The notes beneath the pieces are model-generated. The model did not search any database. It was given only the letters and a program-made list of their open reading frames with translations, and was not told the DNA's origin. From Harmothoe impar (taxonomy: Eukaryota > Annelida > Polychaeta > Phyllodocida > Polynoidae): 64,000 bases of DNA. Shown here piece by piece: positions 1 to 11,957 of the stretch (within the stretch, counting starts at the first letter, position 1; each line of letters starts with the position of its first letter). Position numbers and translations under genes: made by a program. The DNA lies in assembly GCA_947462335.1 (NCBI GenBank), contig OX381706.1:20126784-20190783 (forward strand), given 5' to 3'.

Positions 1-75
1 CCACTCACAACTCTAGTATTGTTCTAGTCTACTATGTGGTTAAGTGCAAGCGAATGTCCCTTTAATAGCGAGACA
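1..75. repeat. Partial copy of a ~95-bp fold-back MITE (family B)
   Basis: The segment resembles one half of short elements seen at 26395-26497, 47500-47585, 49888-49995 and 53745-53838. Those start near ATTAAAG with a CTCACC-type motif, contain TCTAGTA..GTTCTAGTC, and end with GGTGAGA..TTTAAT. Here the copy is cut by the window edge. The call rests on comparison by eye. Confidence 0.45.
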
Positions 76-1269
76 TTGTAAATAAAACCACTAGCCCATG
101 TATATATATATCAACCAAGAATAGATATAGCAACAACAGGGTACCTTTCCGAACAATCTTTTCTACCTCCGGCCCATTGCCACTGACGCGGTGTCAGTCC
201 CATATCATGTAACGTAACATTCCTCAGGTCTCCTGCCTCGGCTCCTGTCCATGACCTTTCGATTTGCCGACAGAGGAATTCCCATCGCGGCATAGTCTTC
301 TTTATATAGAACAACCTCATCCTACCCTATCACCTTACTATTGATTTAGGGTGTGTATGAATGGAGAATGGTACCCCACGTTCAGGGCGGGAAGGTGGGT
401 GGGTAATGCTCTTTAATCTAGCTATAGTTGTACTGCAGTTGTACATGGCCTTATATCCAGTCACTGTCCAGGGTTGTGTGCGCCTAAGGCCCGACTCGGT
501 ATACTACTTACGTTAAAGCACTCATACATAGACACTGAGAGGCGGCCATGTAAACCCATCGTAAATGTCATTGGGATGAATATGATCCCACCGGGAGCTA
601 CCGATCATTATTGTTTCAGAATTTGGTGGCACAATTTAAAAATGATAATCGGACCATGCACAAGTGACACAGCTTACAAGTTACACCTCCCAACTATAAC
701 TAACTGTCCCCATTCCACATCACTGAGAATTAAAAGTGTTCGCGACTTAACATGTATATGGCTGATATACCTATACATATATTTCATGAATAATATATCA
801 TCGAAAATTCAATAGGCAGACGTCATCAAGATCTAACTAGACAAGTGTCATGGAGCTTAGTGAAAATTTAATGAGAGAAAATAACTATAGTGACGTGACA
901 GGGTGTTTATAAAATTCGACATGGGACATGATCGATTCTTAGGGGTGACAAGGAATTTAATTGACAGGCCTCATGATCATAAATCTTATTCATCTAGGGC
1001 CCTAGTGAAGCCATTATAATCGAGATTCTGCTAGCCTTGTTTCCAGGAAAACCTATTCTAACCAAAAGACGACATGAAAACATTTCCTAACCTAAGAATT
1101 ACGTGGTCAAAGAAGAGACTACCTATTTACACTACGTTAGTATAGTATAGGGTCTTTGGTCAAGGGAGGGGGGTGAGAAAAGGGTTGGGGATGGGGTTGG
1201 GAGGAGGGGATGGGGTTGTTAGGATAAGCCAGAGACGCAGGTGTTGACCTCTGTGAGTAAAATGTGTAA
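76..1269. other. Non-coding stretch, no gene recognised
   Basis: This lies left of the first LINE and presumably within a downstream intron of the DECR2-like gene. I looked on the minus strand for the missing C-terminal DECR2 exons and found nothing resembling them. A 69-codon minus-strand frame (111-320) ends in a segment that vaguely resembles LINE C-terminal tails but is too short to assign. G-rich tracts occur at 1165-1215. Confidence 0.5.
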
Positions 1270-3870
1270 CTAGTATTAGCCACTGAGTCAACCACATATA
1301 AGGGCAGGGATTATAGAGGCTTCAAGGAGCCTGAATTTTTAAGGCACCTTGAAACGCATAACTGGGAAACTTACATGACGTCATATGAGGACCCAAATGA
1401 ATTGTGGAATCAATTTCTAACTCCTATAGAATCGTTTCTTAATACACACTGTCCATACATTGAAAGAGTGGTAAAAGACAGGCACAAAAGCTGGATGAAT
1501 GATGAGATTATGGATGTAATCTTTGAAAGAGAAGCCTGGTTGAGCATCTATAGAGTAGAAGGTCTAGCAGTTCAGAAGGAAGCTATAAAGGCCTGTAGGC
1601 GCAAAATAGACAAGATGTCAAAAGCCTCAAAAAAGGGTGGGATCACAGGTGAACTGGATCGAAATTATGCTAATCCAAGGAAATTCTGGAAAAATATAAA
1701 TCAACTTTTTGACTCTGGTGGTGAGGTTATTTATCCAGACTTAAAAGACATAGATAGTGGAAGCACTATTAAGACTGATGATGCAGCCAAATATATCAAT
1801 GATTATTTCACTGGAATAGGAGAGAAATTGCACACAAAAATAGTGGGTGAGGAGATTAAGAGGGAAGATAATGCGGAAAGGATCTCAAAGGATAACTATA
1901 TATATAAAAATGTGCCCAAACTGAATATATCTAAATGGACGGTGTACTATGTAATCAAGGATCTTGATAAGCATAAATCGTCGGGTATAGAAGGTATCAG
2001 ATGTGATATTCTAATAGCTGCCCTGTTATGTCTTCTAGATCAGTTCACTCACCTCTGTCAGGTGAGTGTTGACACTGGGATATTTCCTCACAAATGGGGT
2101 GACGCACTTGTTAAACCTATACCCAAGGATGGTGATCTTAGCGATGTACGGAACTGGAGACCAATTTCATTATTACCGGTCCCCTCTAAGGTATTAGAAA
2201 AGATAATTTATAATTTCTTAAGATTTCAAATGACCCAAAGTGGAAACTTTAGCGAAAATCAATATGGTTATAAGAGGGGGTCAGGCACTGGAGATGCCAC
2301 TTTTGATCTAGTTAATGAGTTGTATGGATATAGGAATGATGGTCTAATTGGAGGTGCCCTATTTGTGGACTTCACTAAGGCCTTCGATAGCGTTATACAT
2401 TCCAAATTGTTACATAAAATATCTGAATTAGGACTCTGTTTTGAAAATTTCAAGTGGTTTGAAAGCTATCTCCAAAATAGGAGTCAACGTACTACTTTTG
2501 CCTGGAACGTCTCTGAAACATGTAAGGTTAATTATGGCGTTCCACAAGGTTCTGTTTTAGGACCATTGCTATTTGTTTTATATATTGACGACATCACTAA
2601 GGTAATGAAAAAGGCTAGTATTAAGATGTATGCAGACGATATTGTAATATACTATGGACATAATAATGCACAAATAGTGGAAAATGTTTTACAGGCGGAG
2701 TCAAAATTATTTGCCAAATGGGTTTATGAAAATAGGCTAACAATCAATCCCAAGAAAACTGAATTCATGTGGTTTTGTAGTAAACACAAACTAAAGAGAT
2801 GTCCAGACACAAACATAGCTTTTTATGGACAGAGAGTAAGAACTGTACAGCATTTTCCATATCTAGGTGTCACCATAGACAGCTCATTGTCCTTTGACAA
2901 GCAAGTGAAACTATTGAAGAGGAATATCTGCAATAAACTCTTCAGATTTGCTGCACTACGTAAATGGTTGTCTAGGGATTATAGCATACTTGTATATAAA
3001 TGTACTATAAGGCCAATACTTGAATATTGCAGTTTTATTACTACAAGCTGTAATGAGAATGGTTTAAAGCAGCTACAACGCTTACAAAACAGAGCACTCC
3101 GCACATGTTTAAAATGCAATATCCGCAAGTACCATGTAAATGAATTGCATGAAATATGTAAAGTTGAAATGGTCCAGAGACGCATGGACAAACTGCTGCT
3201 CAGCTTAATGTATACCCGCTCACAGGAAATTGTAGGAAATGTGACACCTGATATTGGTGAACCTGATGTTGTACATAGAACAGGTAATATTGTTACAAGA
3301 GGTGGAGCGAAAGTTGTTTTCACGTTACCCCATCTTATTACTCATTTCTATAAGCGCTCTCCTTATTATAGAGGAATTGTACTGTGGAACACTCTCTCAT
3401 CTGGTGTGCAAAGGGCAACCAGTAAAGTTAAATTTAAGGTTGAAATTGACAAGATCAAAGACCTCCGGGCTAAGATCAAAAAAGGGTATAACTGACTTGA
3501 GAAATACCTTATGACATATTGCTCTGTGAAAGTTACTCTGTGTACTATCTTGGCTAAATATAAAACACGTAAAATATAATGTTTATCAGTGTAAATCATT
3601 GTTATGTTGAAACCAATCCCTAATCTTCTCTAATTAAACTCTCACCAAATGTATTTATCACTTATGAAGATAAGAGCATTTGTATAAATACCTGCTGTAC
3701 ATACTCATCACTACATATACATTATTCCTGTTATATATGTTAAAACTTTTTTTGTTGTGTTATCAGTTATGAAAAAAATCAAAACGGTATCTGTTTGTAA
3801 GCATCACTTAAACCCTCGTCAAGATGGATTGTTGCAAATAAACACGTCCAAAAAAAAAAAGAAAAAAAAA
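1270..3870 (+). mobile_element. 5'-truncated LINE retrotransposon, plus strand
   Basis: The element is a non-LTR retrotransposon inserted opposite in strand to the DECR2-like gene. The reading frame is open from 1270, just after an in-frame stop. It starts in the linker that normally follows the AP endonuclease, so the endonuclease and 5' UTR are missing. A 3' UTR of about 350 bp follows the stop and ends in an A-rich tail (about 3851-3870), as expected for target-primed reverse transcription. I see no clear target-site duplication. The RT motifs fit the Jockey/CR1/L2 group broadly, but I cannot fix the clade. Confidence 0.85.
1375..3495 (+). CDS. LINE reverse transcriptase ORF (endonuclease-less fragment)
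   Basis: The 706-codon frame encodes a non-LTR reverse transcriptase, the enzyme that copies element RNA at a nicked target site. Visible motifs are the NWRPISLL segment (near residue 260), motif A VDFTKAFDS (about 331-339), the PQGSVLGPLLF block (about 387-397), the catalytic YADD box (419-422) and YLGVTID further on. The catalytic aspartates are intact and there is no internal stop or frameshift, so the copy is fairly young. The frame is open about 35 codons upstream of this ATG, so the ATG is internal to the original ORF2. Without its endonuclease domain the copy is unlikely to be autonomous. Confidence 0.9.
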   Translation: MTSYEDPNELWNQFLTPIESFLNTHCPYIERVVKDRHKSWMNDEIMDVIFEREAWLSIYRVEGLAVQKEAIKACRRKIDKMSKASKKGGITGELDRNYANPRKFWKNINQLFDSGGEVIYPDLKDIDSGSTIKTDDAAKYINDYFTGIGEKLHTKIVGEEIKREDNAERISKDNYIYKNVPKLNISKWTVYYVIKDLDKHKSSGIEGIRCDILIAALLCLLDQFTHLCQVSVDTGIFPHKWGDALVKPIPKDGDLSDVRNWRPISLLPVPSKVLEKIIYNFLRFQMTQSGNFSENQYGYKRGSGTGDATFDLVNELYGYRNDGLIGGALFVDFTKAFDSVIHSKLLHKISELGLCFENFKWFESYLQNRSQRTTFAWNVSETCKVNYGVPQGSVLGPLLFVLYIDDITKVMKKASIKMYADDIVIYYGHNNAQIVENVLQAESKLFAKWVYENRLTINPKKTEFMWFCSKHKLKRCPDTNIAFYGQRVRTVQHFPYLGVTIDSSLSFDKQVKLLKRNICNKLFRFAALRKWLSRDYSILVYKCTIRPILEYCSFITTSCNENGLKQLQRLQNRALRTCLKCNIRKYHVNELHEICKVEMVQRRMDKLLLSLMYTRSQEIVGNVTPDIGEPDVVHRTGNIVTRGGAKVVFTLPHLITHFYKRSPYYRGIVLWNTLSSGVQRATSKVKFKVEIDKIKDLRAKIKKGYN

Positions 3871-3984
3871 GGACAGCGAGGAGAGGGCAATACCAGGCGG
3901 ACAGACCACACTCTACCGGATGACGGTATTAAGAAGGACAGTGAATAACCTGACACGCCTGGGTGTAGCACGCTCCGCTCGTAT

Positions 3985-3986
<2 letters not shown>

Positions 3987-4068
<82 letters not shown>
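3987..4068. repeat. (AC)n microsatellite followed by (TA)n
   Basis: About 35 uninterrupted AC dinucleotides run from about 3987 to 4057, followed by a short TA run. Frames read through it on either strand are artefacts. Confidence 0.97.
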
Positions 4069-4425
4069 CGTAGACAGTGGATGGACATGATAATATGACT
4101 GTATAGAATAATATCATAGGTGTAGGTGTCATTTTCTGGCCTATAGTAAAATCGTCATCAGATTGAAATTGAGGTAAATAACAACAACCAATCGTTTGTT
4201 TTATTAGACTGACCATCTAATACATTTATTATGTCCCCCCAGCAGTTGCAGCATATCCAAGCGTATATTTTGGAGATATCATAGACTTGGTTATCTGCCT
4301 TAGGGGTGACGAAAATGTAGGTAGGTAGGTAGAAATACTTTTGAAGCTGTAGACACAAATGAAAACATTGATTACACTTAATATATAAATCATAATAATG
4401 TCGTGTATGCTAAGATGTTACTCAC

Positions 4426-4519
4426 CAATGGCGGCCTTGGCAGAGCCGGCATGTGCCTGCAGTCCGGTACCACGGTACGCTAGGGTGGCCGAGATGTTCA
4501 CAATCACCCCGCCGTGCGC
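4426..4519 (-). CDS. DECR2: DECR2-like exon 6 (last seen in window)
   Basis: 94 bases with acceptor TTCCAG and donor ATTG|GTGAG encode [15 protein letters not shown] and HAGSAKAAI. These are the beta5 strand and the active-site Lys helix. Phase 1 at the end requires a further exon; none was found between here and position 1. Confidence 0.92.
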
Positions 4520-7145
4520 CTGGAATAATAGAGCAATGACCACATGAGCAGAACTCCATCAATAATGATGAGAGAAAGATTTGCATGACATTCTATTATT
4601 ATTTTATTTGACTTATATTTAGTGATGGGAGTGTATGATGGCTTGTTTGTGTTCCAAAGCTCCAATATTTAAATTTTATTCATATATATAGTTCAACGAA
4701 CTTGTGAGAGGTTCTACATGTTTTCTAAAACATTTATTTATTGATAGGACATTATTGAAATTTAGAGAGGACGTGCAAAAAGTTATTCGCCCCTCCTCTG
4801 CAAACGGTGAAATGACTTTTGCCCCCTCCCCCAGGGATTGGACATAATTTTCTTACCCGCATGACCTTTAACCCTTAAGGACGGATGTCACTAAAAGATT
4901 GTGCTGCATTGGTGCATCATACCGACCCTTTGGGACAGTCTCAACCCAATAAGGCCGGCATGATGCTTGATTCAAGCATCATGGCGACCAAAGGCATAGT
5001 GACTACCTGGTATACATAGCAGACCCGCACACCTACCTGGAGGTACTTGTCAAAGACCACCTTACTGGTGTTGAAGGTGCCCATGGTGTCAATCTCCAGC
5101 ACAGTCCGGTAGGCGTTGAAGGACAGCCCAGAGATGGGGCACAGGAAGTTACCAGCAGCATCTACAGCACACAGACAAGCCAACTTAAGGACAATCACAT
5201 GCACGTATACTAGTAGTATAGTATGTATCGGAACGGGACTATAGTTAACTACTGTTTATTACTCAATCGACCTGCAGCCAATCAGAAGCCTCCATTTGAC
5301 CGGAAGTGACGTCACATGCCCATATAAGGGCATACCGGAAGTGACGTCACGTGACCTTGACCTAGTTAGAGGTCAAGGTCATGACGCAGCCAATCAGAGG
5401 CTTCCATTTGACCGGAAGTGACGTCACACGTCCATATAAGGGCATACCGGAAGTGACGTCATGTGACCTTCACATGTCCATATAAGGGCATACCGGAAGT
5501 GACGTCACGTGACCTTGACTTAGTTAGAGGCTTCTGATTGGCTGGTACACCGGAAGTGACCCATTATGCAAATGAGGGGACTACTTCCGGTCAAATGGAG
5601 ACCCCTGATTGGTTGGGTCATGAAGAAATGTGTCTCTTAATTTTTTTTGTTTAGGAAGTGATCGACTTTAGGATCACGTGACCGGAAGCGACCTGATGAG
5701 TCACGTGACTAGAAGTGACGACGACACATGCTTTAATTAGGCGATCAGCAGCGACTGGAGGAAGTGTCACTTTAAGAGGACACGCTAGTTAATTGTTATA
5801 ATTTTTTTACTTACTAATAAAAGAAGACGTATGAAAATAAAACACAACAATAATTTTATTTATTTTTTTATTTTCTTTTTTTCAATTCTAATAAACACGC
5901 TATTTTTGAAAAGATGCGCTCAATCAATCAATAACACACTTTTTTTTCATATTTTTAAAGGACTTGTTGTCACACCGTTCGAATGCACGCGACGCTTATA
6001 ATACAAGTAGCGCACGTCATCTTTTTCTATGGTGTAAGTGTCCATTTTTGGTTCGTACCACTTTGAAATTTCTATTTACCGCAAGGAGAGTTTTTCGTTT
6101 GCGAAAACATCTAAGAAGACGACTGGTTCTTTAGGGTTTTGTTACTTCTGTACACTTTTTGCACACCATCTCTTTTTTTTGGGATTTTCTTTCACTGGTG
6201 CTGCTGACTCGATCGTAGCAAATGTAAGTCTTAGGGTTGAGACTTAGGACCCCGGCACCTTCCTACGCCGTTTACATAAGCCTCGAAGTTCTCAGATCGT
6301 GAAGGTAACGTCTCTCACAACATCCGCCGGGCGGCGGACACCATTTTCGCACTTTTTTCCGTTTTATCTTCACGAAAAGCTCTAAGTGATCGTCACACAC
6401 CGATGTCGGAATCTGATTTCGTTTCTTTCTGAAGTATGTCTCTCTCAGGCGAGGTTTGACTACACAGAGGCAAATATCAGAGGCACTTAATAGCGCTAAT
6501 TCTACTCTCAGACAAGGGTCAGGCACTGCTGGACTATAATAGATGGGTCAAGGGTTATTCTAGTGAGGGTCAGGCTACGCTTGACATTCAATAACAAGCT
6601 GGACTTTGGCAAACTTGCTTGAAAGTCTGACCATGCGGGATCCTCATGCCATAGTCTGGCAATGCTGAACTCTTGGGAGAGTATGCTGGACTCTTGCTGA
6701 CCAGACTTTCAAGCAAATTTGCTAAAGTCCAGCTTGTTATTGAATGTCCGGCGTAGCCTGACCCTCAGTAGAATAGTCCTTGACTCATCTATTATAGTCC
6801 AGCAGCACCTGACCCTTGTATGAGAGTAGTATTGGCGACATTGGCCGACTCTGATATTTACCCGTGTGTACGGTGGGAGGAGGGGGTTCACAGTTACAGC
6901 TTGCGCTTATAGAGCGCTACTAGCGGAGGTCTGGATGAGGAGACTACGGCGTTTGTCTTAAAAAAAAATAGCCATAGCACATGTCAATGTCGCTTAATTA
7001 TGCTCATATCTCATGGCGATTTTAAGAATTGCTCATGTCACTTGTCACTATGTTTTTCAAGCTTCATGTCAAATGTCACTAGGTCTCATGTCGAATGTCG
7101 ATGCTAAGAAACAGACATGACGTCATCTCGAATTTAGCAGTCTAC

Positions 7146-7178
<33 letters not shown>

Positions 7179-10100
7179 TGTGCAGCTCGTGCAGCTGCTG
7201 CAGCTGCTGACAGCTGCAGCTGCTGTAGTTGCTGACGCTGTCACGGATGCTGTTGACAGATGCTGCTGCTTGTGCTGCGCGTGCAGCCGCTGCTGCGGCT
7301 GCTGACGTTGTCACGGATTCCGCTGACAGATGCTACTGCTTGTGCTGCTTGCGCTGCTCGTGCAGCTGCTGCAGCTGCTGACGATGTCACGGATACTGTT
7401 GACAGATGTGGCTGCTTGTGCTGCTTGTGCAGCTGCTGCTGCTGCTGACGATGTGACGGATGCTGCTGACAGATGCTGCTGCTTGTGCTGCACGAGACTG
7501 AGTAGCCGCTATTACTAATGCTACTAATACTAGTATGAGAAAATACATTTAGTCAGTTGATTAAATCAAGGAGGTTTTCTGACTTCAGTGGATCGTTTAG
7601 CCATCGGCCACGGGCAAAACTTGAAACCATTTTATACATGGGACAATTGGCAGAGTCGAAACGTGTTGGTACGATGGGGTCGATCATGTTCATCATCAGT
7701 TCAGGCAAAGGAAGTGTGTCGACAGCACGCGAAAACTTCATGTCTGAATGTTTCAACACAAGACTTTTTATCACACTCACACAGCTGCTTTGAAGAGTGA
7801 ATCCTTGACCAAACTTGTGCTTTTCCAACACAGCTTTGGCCTCTTTCTGTGCAGTAAGGGATCTCTCTTTCGGGTTCATCTCAGTGCTGTCTAGCATGTC
7901 CTCAAAGTCTTTAACATAATGTTCCAACGGGCTACAAATGATGGACTCCAGATCATCGTCCGCATATGTCGTCTCCTCGCACCATATTGTGTCTTCGCCT
8001 GTTTCGAATTCCGTCATTTTCTTGACAATCTCCTCCTGAGTGCCTTGCATATATCGAAGCTCCTTCAAGGAGTTGATAACTTGTATGGCGAAGACTGACA
8101 AACTTGAAGGAATTTCACCACAGTCAGGCCAAGTATACGGAGCTAAGAAAAATAGCTCTAACAAAATCTTCTCCCTCTGTCCAAATGAAACTACTGTTCC
8201 GATGAAGTTGAAGCATGCTTCTATCCATTGCTCCTTGGTGACGTCCTTCCAATATTTCTTTACCTCACATGCATCATAGGGCACCGTTTCTCTTCTTGCT
8301 TCAAGTGGGAGTTGCTTTTTCTTTCTTGGACTCATTTCGAGAGGGTTTCGATGCTCTGTAGCGTCAACACTTTCATAAATAAAGAAAATAGCAGAACTAC
8401 TCATCGTAACGTGCTGAGCGAGCGTAGAGTGGCCGATGCTACGAAGATGAAGGGCGGGTGGAGAAAGTGTGACTGGTGAGAGCGGCGTTTCACTCCTTAT
8501 GTACCCTAGCCTAGATAAGCCTCTTAAACGGCTGAAAAGACTCTCTCAGTACAGAGCTTCTACCGCAGGTGGCTTTAGACTTAAGCAGCTTAGTTCACAC
8601 ACGTGTCTGTTAGAAAAGCTACTTGCACACCTGCCTTCCCTTTTCACTAGTATTCACCCTCTGCTGACTTATAAGACACCTATACACTCCTTCTCGTGAA
8701 ATCTATGGAAGATGATGGAAGGACCACCGACTAGATTTTCTTTGATCAGAGCGTGGAGGACGGCGTCGAAGGGAGGGAACGTTGTGAACACAGCTTATAG
8801 GTTTTGGAAGAGGACTTGTAAAGTCAAACTGGCGAGAGAGATCTCGTCTTTCAACATGACAATGCTGCGATCTTGGAAAAAATTAGCGTGATTTTTTCAA
8901 AAGCTTAATGAAAAGTTTGACGTCTTCGTTGTTGTAGTGGATCAAGTAATCTCTCATAGTTTGCATCTTCTTGTCGTACTAAACTTTCTGACATGTGGCG
9001 TAGTCGGATTTCGGCCATTTTGACGCCCGTCAGTTCGCTGTCAAAAGTCGATCTCGGTGGCAGGGTTCTGTTTACCAGTTTCTTGGTATACGTCATCCAT
9101 TCGTAAGGACAGCGACTTTTCTCTTCGTTTCTGGTGAAAGCTCGCAAATAATTCGCGTAGCTGTAACCAAGTGCCAAATAGTTGACTACTATGTCCAAGA
9201 AAAACTGTGTGTAAACCGTCAAGTATTGATTGCTTCTCTTTATGACGCTGAATTGTTGGTTTCTTCGGTCTCCGGAGGCAAAGAACGAGTGAAGGCGTAC
9301 TTTTGATCAGGTTCAAGTCGTAACGCTCCGTGTTGAAGCTCACGACTGGAGCTTGACGGATGTATCTCAGAAGCTGCTTCTTCAGTTGAACTAACGGTTG
9401 TCTGGTGTGAGCTGCAGCGAAGCGGCCTGGAGAAGGGGTGAATGTCGCTTCTTCTAGCAGGAGAGCTTCACCTATCGCCACATGTAACTTCGCTAACGTT
9501 GGTCGGTAAAGTTCTAGCACAGCTTTCTCGATGACTTTGGCGTTCTCGTTTATGTGATTTTAAACTCGGTCTAACAAGGGGTCGGAATCTGCGTCGGATT
9601 CTCTGAGGTACACCGTCCCCTCCTACTCCAGAAAGTCGGATGTGACGCTAGCCGACAAAGGGACGTGATCCTACAGCAGGGACACGTGTTCAGTCGACGG
9701 TTCTCTGCACGGTCTGAAGAAAGCTTCGAAATCGAAGGTAATGTTGTAAGGGTAGATTCTGGAATGTCCGTCGGGAGGAAAAGTTTCACGTGTGGCAGCG
9801 GGACAGAACTGACGTAACAAATTTGAAGCGCGCTTGCTGGTGTTGTATAAGTGAAAGGAAATGTGGCGGAAGACGCAGAGGTTGTCATTGTTGGGAAAAT
9901 CTAACACAAGGCTTCTCTTTCCAACTCGACCGTCCTGCCTGTTCCTACCGCCTATGGGAAAACCTCCAGGTCCCATGTAAACGCAAATGTTCAAAATTAG
10001 TAGGAAAAAGAGCGCACCGCTTGGTGTCAGCGTCGCAAAGTTTCCGTACTTCTTCGCAAGCGACGGTGTTTTCCATCTTTGAGAGGAGCTCTTCCAAAGT

Positions 10101-11926
10101 TTCTAAAATTAGTTATAGTAGGGAGCGGTTGTAATGAGAGTTGCGTTGTTCTGGGAGACGTGAAAGTAGCGCAGTATGTTCTTGTCTTCTCTGTGTTGTA
10201 AGAGTAAGCCTACCGAGAAACTCGCTTTTTATCATTGTGTGAAGCAGATTACGACGCATAGTATCTACAGCGTCACTCAACTCGCCGGTTGGTAGTTTGA
10301 CGTTTGTTACACTCACGCGAGTCCCGTGCATCCTGACACTCGTTCGTATTGCAGGCCAATTCGCCGTGGACGTTTCCTCACCGTTCGGTACACCGCATGT
10401 ACGTGGAGGGATAGTCACCTCGTCCAGAGATTCGCGTCGACAGGTGATCTTTTCAGCAATCGACATCGCTGCATAGAGGGCAAAACTTAAGTATTGTTCT
10501 TCATTTTTCTACGGGTCACTCGTGATTGTACGGTCTTTTAAAAATTTTGAAACACTTTTCGCAAACGTCCTGCGGCATGTTTTTCTTTTTTTTGTTTTTT
10601 TCACTTATTTACCAATTATTAAAAAAAATAAAACGTTATTTATCACTTCGAATACTAGACACCTCTTACCACACGATACTATTAGCATTGTGAAAGGTGA
10701 CTGTAGTCTAGGATCGAATTCAACAGATGACCATCTTACTGCAGGGATCAGACAAGAGTGGTCAACACTGGAGTGTCACAGCTCACTTTTATGTCTTTGG
10801 GTACAGCTGCATACAACCCTTGAACATACATTGCGACGTCGCTGCGACCCATGTCGTCTTGCAACACTTTCATCAGAGCCATAGGCTCAGACGTCTCGTT
10901 GTACTTCCAAGCTCTCAGCACTTCATAGACAGGGTTCTTCACAGTCCTGTCAGAAGGCACAGGTTGAGAGATGAAAGCTATTTCATGAGAAGTCAACCCT
11001 AAGTAGATCCCTATGGTCTTCCAGTCTGTAGGGCAGAGCTCAGCTAAAAGAGAGAAATATTTCTGCACTTTCCACTCCATGTCTCCACTCTCTAAGCCAT
11101 CCCACATGTCATGCTTGTCCATGTACTCACGTGAGAATTTGATGAGGTCCATACGGTAAGATTCTTCCAAGGCGGCGGCTAGGTCCTTCCACTTAGTAGT
11201 ACAACTTTTCTGGTACCAAGTAGTGAACATTTCTCTAGCTTGAGTTATGACACTTGTCTCACAACTGAGATATCCCATATCCTTCAAGTTCACTTCAAGG
11301 TATGAACCTAACCGTATGTAATCTGATGTCGGCAACTTACTACTTATTTTCAGTAGCATAGCGTCTGACAAGTATCCTAACGGCTCTGCTTTGAAGTATG
11401 ATGATACAGGTACTACTGCAGCACAACTAATAACAGGAGCAGCGTCTGCGCTGGTATCCGACGACTCGTTGTCGGAACAGGGCAACCACAGGACTTCGTA
11501 AGGTATTGGTGAGGGCAGTCGCCACGGACCGGACGCGCTACCAGTGGAAATGAGGTCGAAAAACGGACTGTGCGCCCGTAGCCCTTCGGGTTCTTCGTAC
11601 GCCTCGTCGTCAGCGTCGTTCTCTGTCTCACCCTGTTGCTTTAGGGCATGTATGTCTACTACGCGCTGCTGGGGCTGAGTGTCCGAATAGCTGTAAGTCT
11701 CAGCGCGAGCGGCGTTGATGGCGTCGGTTGATGTAGCGGTGGAGAGGTTCTGTGCAACGTGCTGCGTGTCAGTACTAGTAGCGGCAGTCGCAGCAAGAGG
11801 TGTAGCAGCAGCAGCAGCAGCAGCAGGTGCAGCAGTAGCAGGCGCAGCAGTAGCAGGCACAGCAGCAGCAGGCGCAGCAGCTTCAGCAGGCGCAGCAGTA
11901 GCAGGCGCAGCAGTAGCAGGCGCAGC

Positions 11927-11957
<31 letters not shown>

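Noticed and set aside
474..815. 113-codon plus-strand frame
   Set aside because: Shows no domain, no compositional sign of coding and no splice context.
2979..3323. Antisense frames across the first LINE
   Set aside because: They lie opposite the well-supported reverse transcriptase frame and have no motifs.
3929..4216. Minus-strand frame of 95 codons
   Set aside because: It is mainly a Val/Cys run read through the (AC)n microsatellite.
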